Assembly (NCBI RefSeq): GCF_040869045.1
Contig: NC_090323.1
Span: forward strand, 264,868,392-264,932,391
Direction of reading: 5' to 3'
Origin: Eurosta solidaginis
Taxonomy: Eukaryota; Arthropoda; Insecta; Diptera; Tephritidae
DNA length: 64,000 nucleotides
Positions 10,636 through 22,743 of this stretch are shown here, one piece after another (position 1 is the first letter of the stretch; each line of letters starts with the position of its first letter). Both the position numbers and the translations under genes were made by a program. The notes beneath the pieces are model-generated. The model was not told the DNA's origin, did no database searches, and worked only from the letters and a program-made list of their open reading frames with translations.

Positions 10636-11959
10636 TTTAGGAGAATTTGCGTCTTGTGCGCTACCTGGACGGGAAGCACAACAGCCAACCAACCTTACTG
10701 TAGTGGGATAGCATCTCAACAGAAGTAACAAAATTTCTTCGAATAGGTACATGAATTTCAAAAGTAATAAATAAATCGAAAGCCTTACTATCGGCCAGCT
10801 ATAGTCAGCAAATTCTAAGTTTTTAAAGGCAAAAATAAAAAAAAAAGTGTATGAGCGTAGTATTTATATATCCGAAAATCCAAAAGCAACAACATATCGC
10901 CAAAACCCTGAGTAATATCGTAGCTGAGAGATCTGCTTTATTCTATTTGAGTGAGTTTAAGAGTACTGCAACGACGCTTATAATCAGTTTTGCTTTTGGT
11001 TTTACTAATTTTTAATTCACTTTTTTTTCAAATATTCAAACCACTTCGAGTACACACTACTACTTGAGTACAACCGGCATTGTCGCCACTCAACATACTT
11101 AACTTCACCTCAGTCGCAAATCACAACCAACCTGGTAATCACACCACCGAACCCTTTACAAATAAAGTTCTGTTATGGGTGCTCGCAATCACATGGCTTT
11201 CAGTTTCAATAATATCCACATTTTTGTTGTTATCACAAAGTTTTCTTTGAATTGCGCCCGCAGTGAAATGAAGTAAATACACGGCTGACGCATAAGCCCA
11301 ATATGCGGTTTCTTGGGCTATTAATGCGAATGTCAATTAGATAACGGTACTGTTCAGAGAATTGGTTTATAAAAGGTCTTTTCAAGAAGTTTATGACAAA
11401 TGGAGATTTTCGTTTAACTTTGAATTATTTTTGCTCATGTTTGATAGAAATATATCATTCAAGTTTTAGATAATGTATGACTTTTCATGAGGACTGCAAT
11501 TCTATCCATTGCACTATCGTTAGTGTCGACGGCAATAGTTTTATTTTTGGAAAACCATCGATTTTTTTCTGCCGTCGGTCTACAGCTTCGATAGGGAGTT
11601 TTTCAGGAAAAGGTCGCTAAGTTAACATTCAACATACATTCTTGCTCTTCTCGAAGAATATTTTTTCTTCAAACTTTCATATTGGCTTATACGTATCTAC
11701 CAAATTTTGACAGCATATAAGTAGTGGTATGTGATAGTTTGGAATCATACTATCTCGGCTTTTCGTTGCTGCTGGAACCAGAAGTATGAGGCGTTGAGAA
11801 GTGCACATGTACGTACTTTTATTAGAGTGGTCTTGTAAATCAAATCAACTATTTTTTTCCAGTCTCACTCTTCCAAACAGCAATACCACCGTTCCGGACT
11901 AAAATTTAAGTATGACATCATCTCTTATAGAAATGTCGAAAGACAAGTTTTAGCAATTT
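10636..11959. other. Non-coding spacer
   Basis: About 1.3 kb with no long open frame. Nothing recognised apart from short AT-rich runs. Confidence 0.4.
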
Positions 11960-13545
11960 AACAATTCTAATGTATGTATATCGGACTTTTCAGGTTAAGG
12001 CGACCCACTCGAAAAACTTGATACTTCCGAAATGCAATAAAATTTGTGCAAATATTGTCATTGAAGGATATATTACCTGGGCAAAAGAATTGACCGAAAA
12101 TCAACAGTTTGCAACAAATATCTCGAAACTGAGTAACTCTACTAAGGCTGACACTGATGGTCTCTCGGCTGTCTTGCTAAAAGGATGCACATCCTTAGTT
12201 GTCCCGTTAGAGGTCATCTTCAATTTGTCACTTAGCTTTAATGAGTTTCTTGATGCTTGGAAAATCGCCTCGATAACTCTTATATATAAATCTGGCAGTA
12301 AGGCTGCTGTCTGCAATTACAGACCAATTTCAAATCTTTCCACCATTTCTAAGTTATTTGAGTGCATTGTCAAGGAAAAGATTTATTTTTCAGTGAAGCA
12401 CTCGATCTGTCCGAAACAGCATGGGTTTGTTTCTGGGCGCTCTACCGTTTCCAATCTTGTGGAGTTCAGTGAATATGGTACCTCTGCCTTTTCATCTAGT
12501 CATCAGGTCGACTGTATTTACATCGACTTTTCCAAAGCTTTTGATAAGGTATCACATGATATTCTAATTCACAAACTGTACTGCCTTGGCTTTCACTCAA
12601 CCTTTTTGCAATGGCTAAAGTCATATCTACGTAATAGATGGTGTGTCGTGTCTATTGATGGGGTATCATCATATCCCTTCTTAGTGACATCGGGCATTCC
12701 GCAGGGTAGTATTTTAGGTCCATTACTTTTTGTCTTATTCATCAATGACTTTAGCTCATGATTCTCTTACGCAAGATTTCTGTTGTACGCCGATGATCTC
12801 AAACGATTTTCTCTGTTGTAAATTCCGCAAACGATATTATTAATCTTCAAGTTGAAAACTTTACTCCTGGTGCACCTACTCAAAATCTCGTTCAAATCTC
12901 AACAGTTCGTATAGCATCGTTAACAGTACGTTGCAGACTGAAGATAAAATCAAAGATCTTGGAGTTGTCTTTAATACAAAATGTATGTTCGTGAACAATA
13001 TTGATTTCGTCATTGCCAAGGCCTATGCTATGCTAGGCTTCATTCGGCGTAATAGTTCGGAGTTTTATGACCCGTATACTCTACACCTCAGTCGTGCGTT
13101 CTCATCTTTTGAGTATGCAACCATCATTTGTAGACCTTTCCAACAATTCTCAATCAACAGGCTTGAGCGAGTTCAAAAAGTTTTTCTTAAGCATGCTTTA
13201 CGGTCATCAAGATTTACACACCCTCTTCCTCCATATACTGCTCGTTTACTTCTTTTGAATCTTAAATCCCTGGAAGCCAGGAGATCTATTCTCTCCTTGA
13301 CTTTCTTGTTTGGTATTATCCACGGAGATGTAGACTGCGCTGCCCTTCTTGTAGAAATTAATTTTAATGTTCCAATGTTTTCGTAATGTTTGCCCGTTTT
13401 ATGGTATCAATATTAGAACCTATTACGGAAGGAATGCGCCAGTGGCACGTGCCCTGAATGAATTCAGTAAGATTTCATCTTGAACTGAGCTTGATTTTTC
13501 GATGTGTACGGATGCTTTTATAAATATTTTAAAGTCCGCTATTTA
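11960..13545 (+). pseudogene. Dead non-LTR retrotransposon (LINE) reverse transcriptase
   Basis: RT copies LINE RNA into DNA at a nicked target. The frame 11970-12761 carries RT blocks in order: AWKIASITLIYKSG, NYRPISNLSTISKLFE, QHGFVSGRSTVSNL, DFSKAFDKVSHDIL, GIPQGSILGPLLFVLFINDF. An in-frame stop at 12759-12761 precedes the catalytic YADD (12786-12797, same frame). A further frame at 12931-13386 continues with the C-terminal part (DLGVVFNTK, AKAYAMLGFIRRNS, LERVQKVFLKHAL). Part of the palm/thumb between them is lost or shifted. The 5' end, including any endonuclease, is missing. The style fits the CR1/Jockey group; exact clade not determined. The 3' untranslated part seems to be split by the foldback at 13684-15108. 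Confidence 0.88.
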
Positions 13546-13683
13546 ATTGTTTTCAATTTGTTAGTTATAAGAACCTATTATTTATTGTAAGCTATATCAA
13601 CATGTATATTTTGTTATCTTTGTCGTAATATTTTTTGTATCTACCATTATTGGCAGTCTTTAAGAACTGTATGTTCATTAAGC

Positions 13684-15108
13684 TGGGTTAATTGGCATGG
13701 ACGAGAGTTATCCCATAACGCGCCATCGATTTTTCGATAGGTTTCTGGTTCAGTATAAAAAAGTTCCACTAAGCATAATCAAAAAAATAATTTTCGAGCG
13801 TGCAAATTTTGAGTTTTAGACTTTTTTTTTCTTTGATTTTTAAGGTTTTTTTCATGACCTACTTAAAAAAATTTCATTTGATTTTAAAATTTGCATGTAT
13901 ACCCTGTCCGACTCAAAATTGTCCGCTAAAAACTTTGGCGATAACATTTTTTAAAAAAAAAATATTTTTTGGGTTTTGAAGAGTGTTTTGGCGAAAAAAT
14001 TTATTTTTTCGCCATTTTTTTTGTAAGGGTTTCTTCAGAAACGTGCAAAAGTGTTGCCGATGAAAACGAATTTGTCTCATAGTTCCTATCCCACTTAAAA
14101 TTATGCGATAAACATTAACAGTTTAAAAAAAGTCGGACTAAAAATCAATTTCGACAAAAATGTTGAAAATCGTCTTATCTGAACAGTCGGTTGTATGGGA
14201 TATATATTATAAATATGTCCGATCTTGATGATTTTTTCAGACAACAATCTATGCCCAATACGTAAGCTTGTGGTAAAATTTGATGTTGCTTTAAAATGAG
14301 GCAGAAATGGGGCAGAAATGGCGAAAACCCTGTTATTGAACAATCGATTGTATGGGAGGTATATGCTATAGTGGTCCGATCCAGTCAATTCCGACAAATG
14401 TCAAATTCCCCATCAAAATATGCCTGCTTACCAAATTTCATCAAGATATCTCAAAAATTGACGGACAAGTTTGCGTTCAAACAAACGGACAGACGGACAG
14501 ACGGACGGACGGACGGACAGACGGACATGGCTAAATCAACTTAGCTCGTCCCCTGATCATTTTGGTATACTTATTGGTGGGTCTAACGGAAACATACACA
14601 TAAAAAATGATTTGGAGCCTTGAAAAAGAAAAAATCGATTTCGAATAAAACAAGTCCCAAAAACCAAAAAAAAAATTTTTTTTTAAACTGTTAATGCCAA
14701 CGTTTTTATCGCACAATTTTAAGTGGGATAGGAACTATGAGACAAATTCGTTTTCATCGGCAACACTTTTGCACGTTTCTGAAGAAACCCTTAAAAAAAT
14801 GGCGAAAAAATAAATTTTTTCACCAAAACACTCCTCAAAACCCAAAAAATATTTTTTTTGTTCAAAAAACTGTTATCGCCAAAGTTTTTAGCGGACAATT
14901 TTGAGTCGGACAGGGTATACATGCAAATTTTAAAATCAAATGAAATTTTTTAAGTAGGTCATGAAAAAAACCTTAGAAATCAAAGAAAAAAGACAAAAAA
15001 CTCAAAAAAATTATTTTCTTGGGTATGCTTAGTGGAACTTTTTTCCTGAGCCCAAAACCTATCGAAAAATCGATGGCGCGATACAGGTTAATAAATCGAC
15101 CTCGCTTA
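13684..15108. mobile_element. Large foldback element with ~420-bp inverted arms
   Basis: Left arm about 13684-14140 and right arm about 14680-15108 are inverted copies. Mirrored blocks include GCGCCATCGATTTTTCGATA, AAAAGTTCCACTAAGCAT, TTTTTTCATGACCTACTTAA, GCATGTATACCCTGTCCGAC, GTTTCTTCAGAAACGTGCAA and TAGTTCCTATCCCACTTAAA. The centre (14150-14670) is an unrelated-looking segment with a GGACAGAC/GGACGGAC microsatellite. A relative with the same arm sequence is at 60381-60802. The flanks read as the broken 3' end of the LINE at 11960-13545: its tail (ACTGAATAAATAAATATATA) appears only after the right arm. Open frames inside are not coding. Confidence 0.88.
14484..14527 (+). repeat. GGACAGAC/GGACGGAC microsatellite
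   Basis: About 44 bases of repeated GGACRGAC within the centre of the foldback. It sits in a phrase (ACCAAATTTCATCAAGATAT ... CATGGCTAAATCAAC) familiar from dipteran DNA-transposon tails. The centre may thus be a separate old insertion. Confidence 0.8.
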
Positions 15109-15145
15109 ATGTTCATAGACTGAATAAATAAATATATATAAAAAA
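15109..15145 (+). other. Probable detached 3' tail of the LINE at 11960
   Basis: CTTAATGTTCATAGACTGAA followed by TAAATAAATATATATAAAA resembles a LINE A-rich/TAAA tail and echoes the AAGAACTGTATGTTCATTAAG text just before the foldback. Assigning it to the LINE split by the foldback is inference. Confidence 0.4.
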
Positions 15146-16151
15146 TTCGTGGTTTAAAATCAGGCGTAGTATGTATATGATACTATCGAAAACTATCGAT
15201 AATATTTTTCACGCTATCGAAAATAACGAATGGCACCAGTCTCGACAGTTTTGCAGCTCTACTTTACATACATAGATCTTCTGTCTGGTGGTGTTAATAG
15301 AAAACGTTTAACGTCCGTTATGGACTACATCAAGGCGCGCATTTCGCTCTACCTACATCTCTACTTCAACCTCTATCGCTACGTCTACCACAGTCACTAA
15401 CTCCACCTCTATTGCTCCCTGTCACTTATTACTTAGCGTATATTCACTTGAAACTTATGTAGTCTCCTACGCTTTGCAAAAAAATTTACTTTCGGCTAGA
15501 TGGCTTTATAGTTGTGGATAGTTTTGGAATCGATTATGACATTGAACGCCAAAGTCAGTAAATTGCGATCACGCTTATCCTAGCGCTCATAACCTTAAAA
15601 TACAATTGTGGAAAGTTCTCATTTAGAACAAGAATCAGACAGTAGTTCGCCCAATACCGTTAGCTGACTACTCCATCAGCTATTCAAAGTTAAAATACGT
15701 TACGTGCTACATAAAAATATTTTTTAATTACGACTGTTAATTCTTTTTATTTATTATTTAATTGCGTTTACATAACATTTGCAATATGCAATTCGATGGC
15801 GATGTAATAGAAAATATAATCAGCAGCTTGGCATTTGTCTACTTGTCGCTAGTCATATTTACGTTATTTCTAACAGCAAACAAATTAAATAACAGAAACA
15901 ATCGCACGATTATAAATTCATAATTAATATGAGTGCCAACGACTTCTCCACACTTGCCCTCGACAAGTTTCAAGCACTTGTGAAATAGAATACTCGTGAT
16001 TGTAGGATTACAACAAAAAAATAAAATAAAATAAAATAAAATAGTTGAGAGTACAATGTGGAAAATAGTTTTCGTAAAGGTTTTTTAATAATATTTCTTA
16101 ATCGACCAAACTTTTGTTCAGAAAATAATTAATAAGCAGAAAAATAGAATG
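15146..16151. other. Non-coding spacer with (AAAAT)n at 16018-16044
   Basis: Only the short AAAAT microsatellite and a C/T-rich stretch near 15345-15420 stand out. No gene is seen. Confidence 0.4.
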
Positions 16152-17438
16152 AGGGCTTATACTATGTACAAACACACCCCAAATTGGCAATTGGCATAAA
16201 GTAAATTGTAATAATAAATTGCCAATTTAAAAAAAATTGCGTAATAAATTGTTTCAAACTTGTAAAGTGTGTTTATTGAGTAGATTAAAACGTCAGTTAC
16301 GCATGGCTCAACTATATGGGTGGCTCATCTCATCAGCTGATTTTATTATTTTCATTTCACTGGAGTAGGGATTGTCAAAAGAAGAAGGCAAGCACAAAAT
16401 GAAACCAAAACATTGAACACATTTTCTTACAACACACAAAAATTTCAAAGTCTTATGTTTTCATTCCATTCCATTCGCCTAATACCAACACACATATTTT
16501 GACAGTCTGAACTAAGGTATGTTGTTGCTGTAGAGATGAGCCAACCAGCTATCAAATTACTATTGTGTAAGCTTGTATGAACACCACTCAATTTAAAACG
16601 AAATTGCCTCAATTTATTTTTCAGTTATAAGGGCTTATACTATGTACAAACACACACCAAATTGGCAATTTATACCATTTGAACAATTTATTACGCAACT
16701 TATCATAAAATAAATTGTAATAATAAATTGCCAATTTAAAAAAAATTGCATAATAAATTGTTTCAAACTGCAAATGCAACCTTGTAAAGTCTGTTTATTG
16801 AGTAGATTTAAACGTCAGTTACGCATGGCTCAACTATATGGTTACTCTGGTAGACAGCTATCAGTCATTTTAGGCATCAATTGACAGATATGACTGATGG
16901 AAATTTACATCACATCGTAAAGCAAAGTTTCAATCAGGTTGTTAAAAGCGACATGACAAACCTGATGTAAACATTTTGTATACGTGTATGCATACACATA
17001 CATACCATGGTTTTCCATAGGAATAAAAGGAACAATTTATGCGACTGTATTCATGATGTCAAAAATTCTGTTAATGTGTTGGAGTTTCCGTCAGCTCTGT
17101 CTAGCAGGGTAGCTCATCGCATCAGCTGATTTATTTTTTTTTTTTTTCATTTCACTGGAGTAGAGATTGTCAAAAAAGATGGCAAACTCAAAATGAAACC
17201 AAAACATTGAACACATTTTCTTACAACATACAAAAATTTCAAAGTTTTATGTTTTCATTAAATTCCATTCGCCCAATACCAACACGCAGATTTTGACAGT
17301 CTGAACAAAGGTATATTGTTGTTGCAGAGATGAGCCAACCAGCTATCAAATTACTATTGTGTAAGCTAAATTTAGTTGTGTGAACACCACTCAATTTAAA
17401 TTGAAATTGCCTCAATTTATTTTTCTGTTTGAACATAG
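16152..17438 (+). promoter_or_regulatory. Tandemly repeated LINE 5' UTR modules
   Basis: Module A (TTATACTATGTACAAACACA ... GCATGGCTCAACTATATGG) occurs at about 16152-16314 and 16630-16842. Module B (AGCTGATTT ... ATCAAATTACTATTGTGTAAG ... GCCTCAATTTATTTTTC) occurs at about 16316-16625 and 17108-17430. The second unit has an extra ~265 bp (module C, 16843-17107) between A and B, absent from the first. Repeated 5' units in LINEs usually carry the internal promoter, one per unit, as in mouse L1 monomers. That role here is inference; the repetition itself is plain in the sequence. Confidence 0.8.
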
Positions 17439-17610
17439 ATGGAAAAGGAGCAGCTGATTAATATGACCATACTTTTAGTAATATTTCTTTGTTCTTTTGC
17501 ATTAGGAATATTTATTAATATGTTTAAGTTTTTATTTTATTCTTTAACCACTTTTCATATGTACTCTCCTGTTGACCCTTCTCTGTTATGCACTCTAGTA
17601 TGTTGGCAAT

Positions 17611-20478
17611 TTGAAACGCACACTTGTGGATTTATTTATGAAGGTAAATAGCTCAGCTGTTGGCTCTAATGAATGCAACAATAAGATAGTACTGAAGATT
17701 TTGAGTGATTGTCATCCTGGATTTCAGGTTTGTCATTTTAACTCGAGAAGTTTGAATCAAACAAAACTTGATTACTTAAATCACGTTTTTAGCTCTGCGT
17801 GTATTGATGTCTTGTGTATTACTGAAACTTGGTTTCAGAATGATATGGCTGATTATAATTACCAATTTCTTGATTACTGTATTGTAAGGAATGACAGACA
17901 GCAAGACAAGCGCGGTGGTGGTATTGCGATCTATTATAAAAAGGCATTGCAGGGAAGAGTAATTGACAGGTCGGATCAACTTGATCCTGTGGAGTTTTTG
18001 ATGTTTGAGTTCTTCAATAATTTTGAGCGTTGCCTTGTTGTATGCGTATATAATCCGAAAAAGTCATATGATTTGGGTAACTTTTTTAAGAGTTTCGATA
18101 AATATAGTGCAATTTATGAACACATACTTTTGTGTGGAGACTTAAATATTGATTTGCTTGTGGAAAACGATCGGTCCAAACATTTTGTTGATAGCATATC
18201 AGGCGTAGGATTGGAAGTTGTAAATAAACTTGCTACTCGTTTCGGACCCCATTGCAAACCTAGTTTACTTGATGTATTTTGTGTGGCTGACATGGGCAAT
18301 GTCTTACATTTTGATCAGCTTTCTCTGGGAGGTATTAGCGACCATGACTTAATTTTTTTGAGTTATAATGTAGTTTTGCAATCTACGAATACTATCTCCA
18401 TTAGCAACCAGTACGTTCGTGATTTCAATAGAATCAATATCAGAGCTTTAGCTGCTGAAGCATCTTCACTTTCTTGGAATGACAGTTGGTTTGAAGCAGA
18501 CATAAATAAAAAAGTTGAACATTTTTCCAATTTGGTTAACTACCTATTTGATAAATATGTCCCACTTAAGAAAATTAGAGTGAACAAAAATAAGCAACCA
18601 TGGTTCAGTCGAGATGTACTTCAGGCAATAAAAGCAAGAAATAAAAGCTATTCACTTTGGAGGAAATCTCCTTGTGAAGAAAACTGGCAGGCTTATAAAA
18701 TATTGCGGAACAGAGCTACGAAAATTACTAGGGATGCCAAAAGGGGTTATTTCCGAAGCAAACTTGATGAATTATGTCTACCACCAAAGATTATCTGGAA
18801 TAATCTAAAACAACTTGGTATTAAGAATGATTTAAAATCGGAATGCTCGATTGAGGCTGATGTAATGAATGATTTCTTTGCTACCAAGTTACCGAATGAG
18901 AGTGAGTCAAATATTTCCAGCGACGATTCTTTGTTTGATTGGTGCAGTAAATTTAACTTTTCTAATATTACTGAATCTGAAACGATACAATCCATATTTT
19001 AAATAAAATCAAATGCAACAGGGGAAGATAAAATAAGTCTAAGATTTATTAAACTTATATTACCATATGTGATTGCGCCATTAACGCATATTTTAAATTT
19101 TGCTTTAACATCTCTAAGTTTTCCTGATGCTTGGAAGGTGGCTAATATTATACCTATTCCAAAAAATGTTAATGCTTCCCAACCATGTGATTTTCGACCA
19201 ATAAGTATTCTTCCCTGTTTATCAAAAGTATTGGAAAAGCTCTTATCGAACCAGATTAGGAAATATCTGACTGAAGAAAATTTTCTTTCGGAAAATCAAT
19301 CAGGTTATCGCATTGGACATAGTTGCTCAACCGCTATGCTCAAGGTTTTAGAAGACATACGACCAAAATTTGACAATGGCGAACTCACAATTCTTACGTT
19401 ATTGGACTTCTCTAAGGCATTCGACACGGTCTGCCACAGAATTCTCCTGCATAAGCTAAAAAAATATTTTGGATTCAGTAGCGATACTGTGAAGCTGCTT
19501 GAGAGCTATTTGACAAACAGGTAGCAACGGGTAATATGTGGGGATCGTGGATCCAGGTTATTACCAGTAAAATCTGGGGTTCCACAGGGTTCTATTCTTG
19601 GTCCAATTTTATTTAGTTTGTACATTAATGACATAGAAAAATGCTGTCGTAAAGTATCCATTCACCTCTACGCGGATGATGCTCAGATATACCTTTCTGC
19701 CCCTCTTGGCTTAATAGAGGATTTAGTTTGCCGATTAAATGAAGATTTAGAAGCTATATTTCAATGGTCTAAAAAGAACAAGCTACACCTTAATGCATCC
19801 AAATCACAGACGATCGCTATTTCACATTTTTCCTACAATCTGAATGGCATTTCTCCGATAGTTATAAATGGAAGTGTTGTGAAATATGAGAAGAATGTCA
19901 AAACTCTTGGATTTATCTTAAATAAGCACCTAACTTGTGTTGATCATGTGAATTCCTCAATTAGTAGGTTATATTATATGTTAAGGCATTTATGGAAAAC
20001 GGCTTATTTTATTCGAGAAGATATAAAACTTAAACTTGTCAAAAGTCTATTAATACCAATAATATCTTACCATGAATTGATATATGGTTGCCTGGATAAA
20101 GCTTCCATGAACAAATATCAACTACTGATTAATAATTGTGCCAGATATATCTATCTTAAACGGAAATATGATCATATTTCGAACTTCTCAAAAACTATTC
20201 TTGAATGCAGTTTATCAGCATTCTTTGACCGTCGTTTACTAATATTTATACATAAGATTATCTTTTCTCGTACGCCGGAATGCCTTTTTGTAAAACTTAC
20301 TTTCGCACAATCATCCCGTACTTGCAATCTAATTGTACCGCATTTTAAGTATTCAGTAACATCGAGAATGCTTTTCGTTAGGGCTGTGCAGTTGTGGAAT
20401 GCTTTGCCTAATAAAGTAAAATTAGAATCAAATCCTAAGCGCTTCAAATTAGCTGTACATCGCACCCTTTGTTCTTGA
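17611..20478 (+). pseudogene. LINE ORF2: AP endonuclease plus reverse transcriptase, two stops
   Basis: Nicks target DNA and reverse-transcribes LINE RNA. One reading frame runs about 955 codons, broken only by TAA at 19000-19002 and TAG at 19522-19524. Endonuclease motifs in the first part: HFNSRSL (codons 42-48), CITETWF (69-75), RGGGIAIYYK (101-110), LLCGDLNID (173-181) and GGISDHDLI (240-248). RT blocks follow: DFRPISILPCLSKVLE (near 19190), QSGYRIGHSC, LLDFSKAFDTVCH (near 19402), SGVPQGSILGP (near 19575) and the catalytic YADD at 19669-19680. The C-terminal part ends LWNALPNKVKL ... HRTLCS. No RNase H domain. The start at 17611 is the first Met; an overlapping 70-codon frame at 17439-17651 shows no gag motif. 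The lack of frameshifts over 2.9 kb suggests a fairly recent copy. Jockey/CR1 group; clade not fixed. Confidence 0.9.
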
Positions 20479-20653
20479 ACATTCTTTTGTATTTTACTTT
20501 TTCTTTTTCTTTTTTACTTACCTCCATGGAACATATGCTGTATGGTTTGAATGTTACTTCTATTTTTGTTTCTAGCTTTTAAACTTACTTTGTACTAGTA
20601 ATAAGAATAATAACAAATATGGCACTGCAAAAGACTATGTCTTATATGTGTAT

Positions 20654-20676
20654 TTTAAATAAATAAATAAATAAAA
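20654..20676 (+). repeat. (TAAA)n LINE tail
   Basis: Five TAAA-type units end the LINE, followed directly by the probable TSD copy. A similar TTTATTTA-type tail ends the related minus-strand fragment near 33080-33105. Confidence 0.8.
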
Positions 20677-20683
20677 TAGTATG

Positions 20684-20809
20684 TATTAGGCTGATGACAG
20701 AGTGGAAGCGACAAGCCTTGCTATAATATATAGATAGATAAAGGTAGAAAGCTATGAAAATGATTTCTTATGGAATTTTAAAAGGTGTCACAGTGACAGA
20801 AACGTTTCA
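20684..20809. other. Spacer after LINE
   Basis: Short stretch with TAGATAGATA; nothing recognised. Confidence 0.4.
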
Positions 20810-21297
20810 AGCTTGTTAAGTACCTATACACATCCGACGATTTTTAAGCAGAGATTGTCTTTGAACTTATGGCGTACTACTTTTTTAATTCCTCGAGCAA
20901 TTTGGCACCTAAATTTTTTCATGCCACATTGCTTGCTAAACCAGTGCAAAGGACGACAATTAGTTTCTCCGACATGCTGTTATATAAATCGCATAATAGG
21001 TATTCAAATTCCCGAATTCTGCTTGGGTTTCAATAGGTACGGACTAATGACTCCCAACATTACGGAGCTGATGGTATTGATCAGTATCATTTGACCAAGC
21101 AGTATTAGCAATGCAGAGAGCTCAAATTTAGGCAAAGAGATTTGGCATATTGTGATCAGTTGCTGAATAAGTGGATTTATCAGTAAAAAAGCCACACTGA
21201 TAAGGTTCAATCGGTATGTGGACTTTGGGCTTCCGTCTTTCGCAGAATACGATAGATGGAACCTTTTACGCAATCTTAAGCATACTGATGCAACCAT
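20810..21297 (-). pseudogene. Unrecognised hydrophobic protein remnant
   Basis: The minus-strand frame 21297-21004 (97 codons) ends in two strongly hydrophobic segments (LISVAFLLINPLIQQL and LSALLILLGQMILINTISSV). Reading on through 21003-20810 needs frame changes but still gives a helical-looking block (GAKLLEELKK, YAISSKTIS). This looks like the end of a broken multi-pass membrane protein. An insect chemoreceptor pseudogene is one possibility, but I cannot match a family signature. The plus-strand frame over the same bases looks like its shadow. Confidence 0.3.
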
Positions 21298-22743
21298 ACA
21301 GTTTGGCCTTAAGTTTTTGTCTTCTAAAACATTTTTTCTAACCAGGGTCTAAGCAAAAACTGCGAGTGAAAAGTTTCGCAGTGAATCGGCATAATACATG
21401 TAGGAAAAGTTAACCAATTAAAAACTAAGAAAGGAGCACGGTGCAAATTGGAAGTGCGTCAATAGTGAGCAGCTTCTGACGGGTCACAGCATGCACTTGT
21501 TTATCCGCCAAGAGACGTGTGCGTATACGAAGTATGGACTATGAATAAAGAAAATATGCAAAGAAGGCAATTGTGATAAGGTTTACAAAAACTAAGGCAT
21601 GACGTGGCTGAATGCGTTTGTAACACTTCAACAAATCCTACTCCCGGGAAAAAAGGCTTTGAAGAGATTTACAAGGTATAATCGAAAAAGCTGTCGCCTT
21701 GTCCGTCCTGATTTCACGTTGTTTAAATTTTTCCCAAATTATTAAATAAATTATAAATTAAAAATTGCTTCTAATAAATGTTTTCATACATTTAAAAAAG
21801 CAATAAGGGTAATCCCCGCTTAAAAAAACGCATATTTTTAGGATATTTAAATTTTGAATCTACTATGCTTGAGATTTAAAACAGCCAACTAAGCCCAAGT
21901 AATTAGACTCGTCACTACACTCTTAGTGACTAGTCACAGAATACTTACTTTGTACACATGTAACATGTATAGGCACTGGCACTTACCTCTTATTGATAAA
22001 TCCATGATTTGGTGGTATTGTTGTTGCAATCGTTTTAGCGCTTTGTTGACACACGATCGTTCGCCGGTTTGCTGGCTACTATGTCCACGCTCTTCACTCC
22101 ACATTTGCGCTCGTCAAATAAAGTCACAGAATGAGGAATAAGAAGGAAAGAATACGCAACACCTAAAATGACGCGATTGACTTCACAACGAACGCACACT
22201 CACTTGCGCACTGGCACTGCACCAAAGCATCAACAACACTTTATGATCAACGCTTAAAAAAAGTGCTTGGCAGAAAATGCACCCACACCAGTTTTCATAC
22301 ACTTTTTCTTACTTTTTGTAATTATTTATATCAACCGTAAAAACTCGGTCTCCACTGTCGTTCGTTCAGGAAGCGAACGTGATGCAGGCGAAACGTGCTT
22401 CGGCAATGCAATGGGCAAACAGAATTGTGGAGAATATACTTACACCGGCACCGACAGCCAAAAGCTAAATGGAGAACCAGTCCGTTATATAATTGTAGCA
22501 TAAATTTGGTATATTATATAATGAGTAGAATATTTCAAAAACAACTCTTATTGTGCTATTTGTTGTTGTTGTTCTTGTTGGCACAGTTTATTTATAAATC
22601 AAACCAAGTCATACACAAAAAATCTCACTCACACAGACCCACTCATTACGAAATAATTCAGTAGCGAAAGTGATCTTAACGAGAATTGGAACACAACTGA
22701 ACCATTTGTACTATAGTTTTTTTTTTATTTGTAATTTGGATTT
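21298..22743. other. Non-coding spacer; one short repeat at 21689-21750
   Basis: AGCTGTCGCCTTGTCCGTCC, then a TTTTTCCCAAATT phrase, recurs near 32512-32575 on the same strand, so a small fragment of a dispersed element is present. Short frames at 21926, 22267 and 22395 show no family signature. Confidence 0.4.
22732..22743 (+). repeat. 5' target-site duplication of SINE copy 2
   Basis: TAATTTGGATTT here is repeated exactly at 23108-23119, right after the SINE's T-rich tail. Confidence 0.85.

Larger units (their letters stand above)
16152..20672 (+). mobile_element. Near full-length LINE (~4.5 kb) with tandem 5' modules
   Basis: The element consists of repeated 5' modules (16152-17438), an endonuclease-RT frame (17611-20478), a short 3' UTR and a (TAAA)n tail ending near 20676. 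AAAATAGAATG just before the start (16141-16151) and AAAATAGTATG at the end (20673-20683) match at 10 of 11 bases and are the probable TSD, which means the 5' end is original and not truncated. A second, partial member of the family is at 33080-34430 on the minus strand. No gag-like ORF1 is seen. Confidence 0.88.

Noticed and set aside
17439..17651. ORF1 (gag) of the LINE
   Set aside because: 70 hydrophobic codons without zinc knuckles or RRM; overlaps ORF2 and looks like chance.
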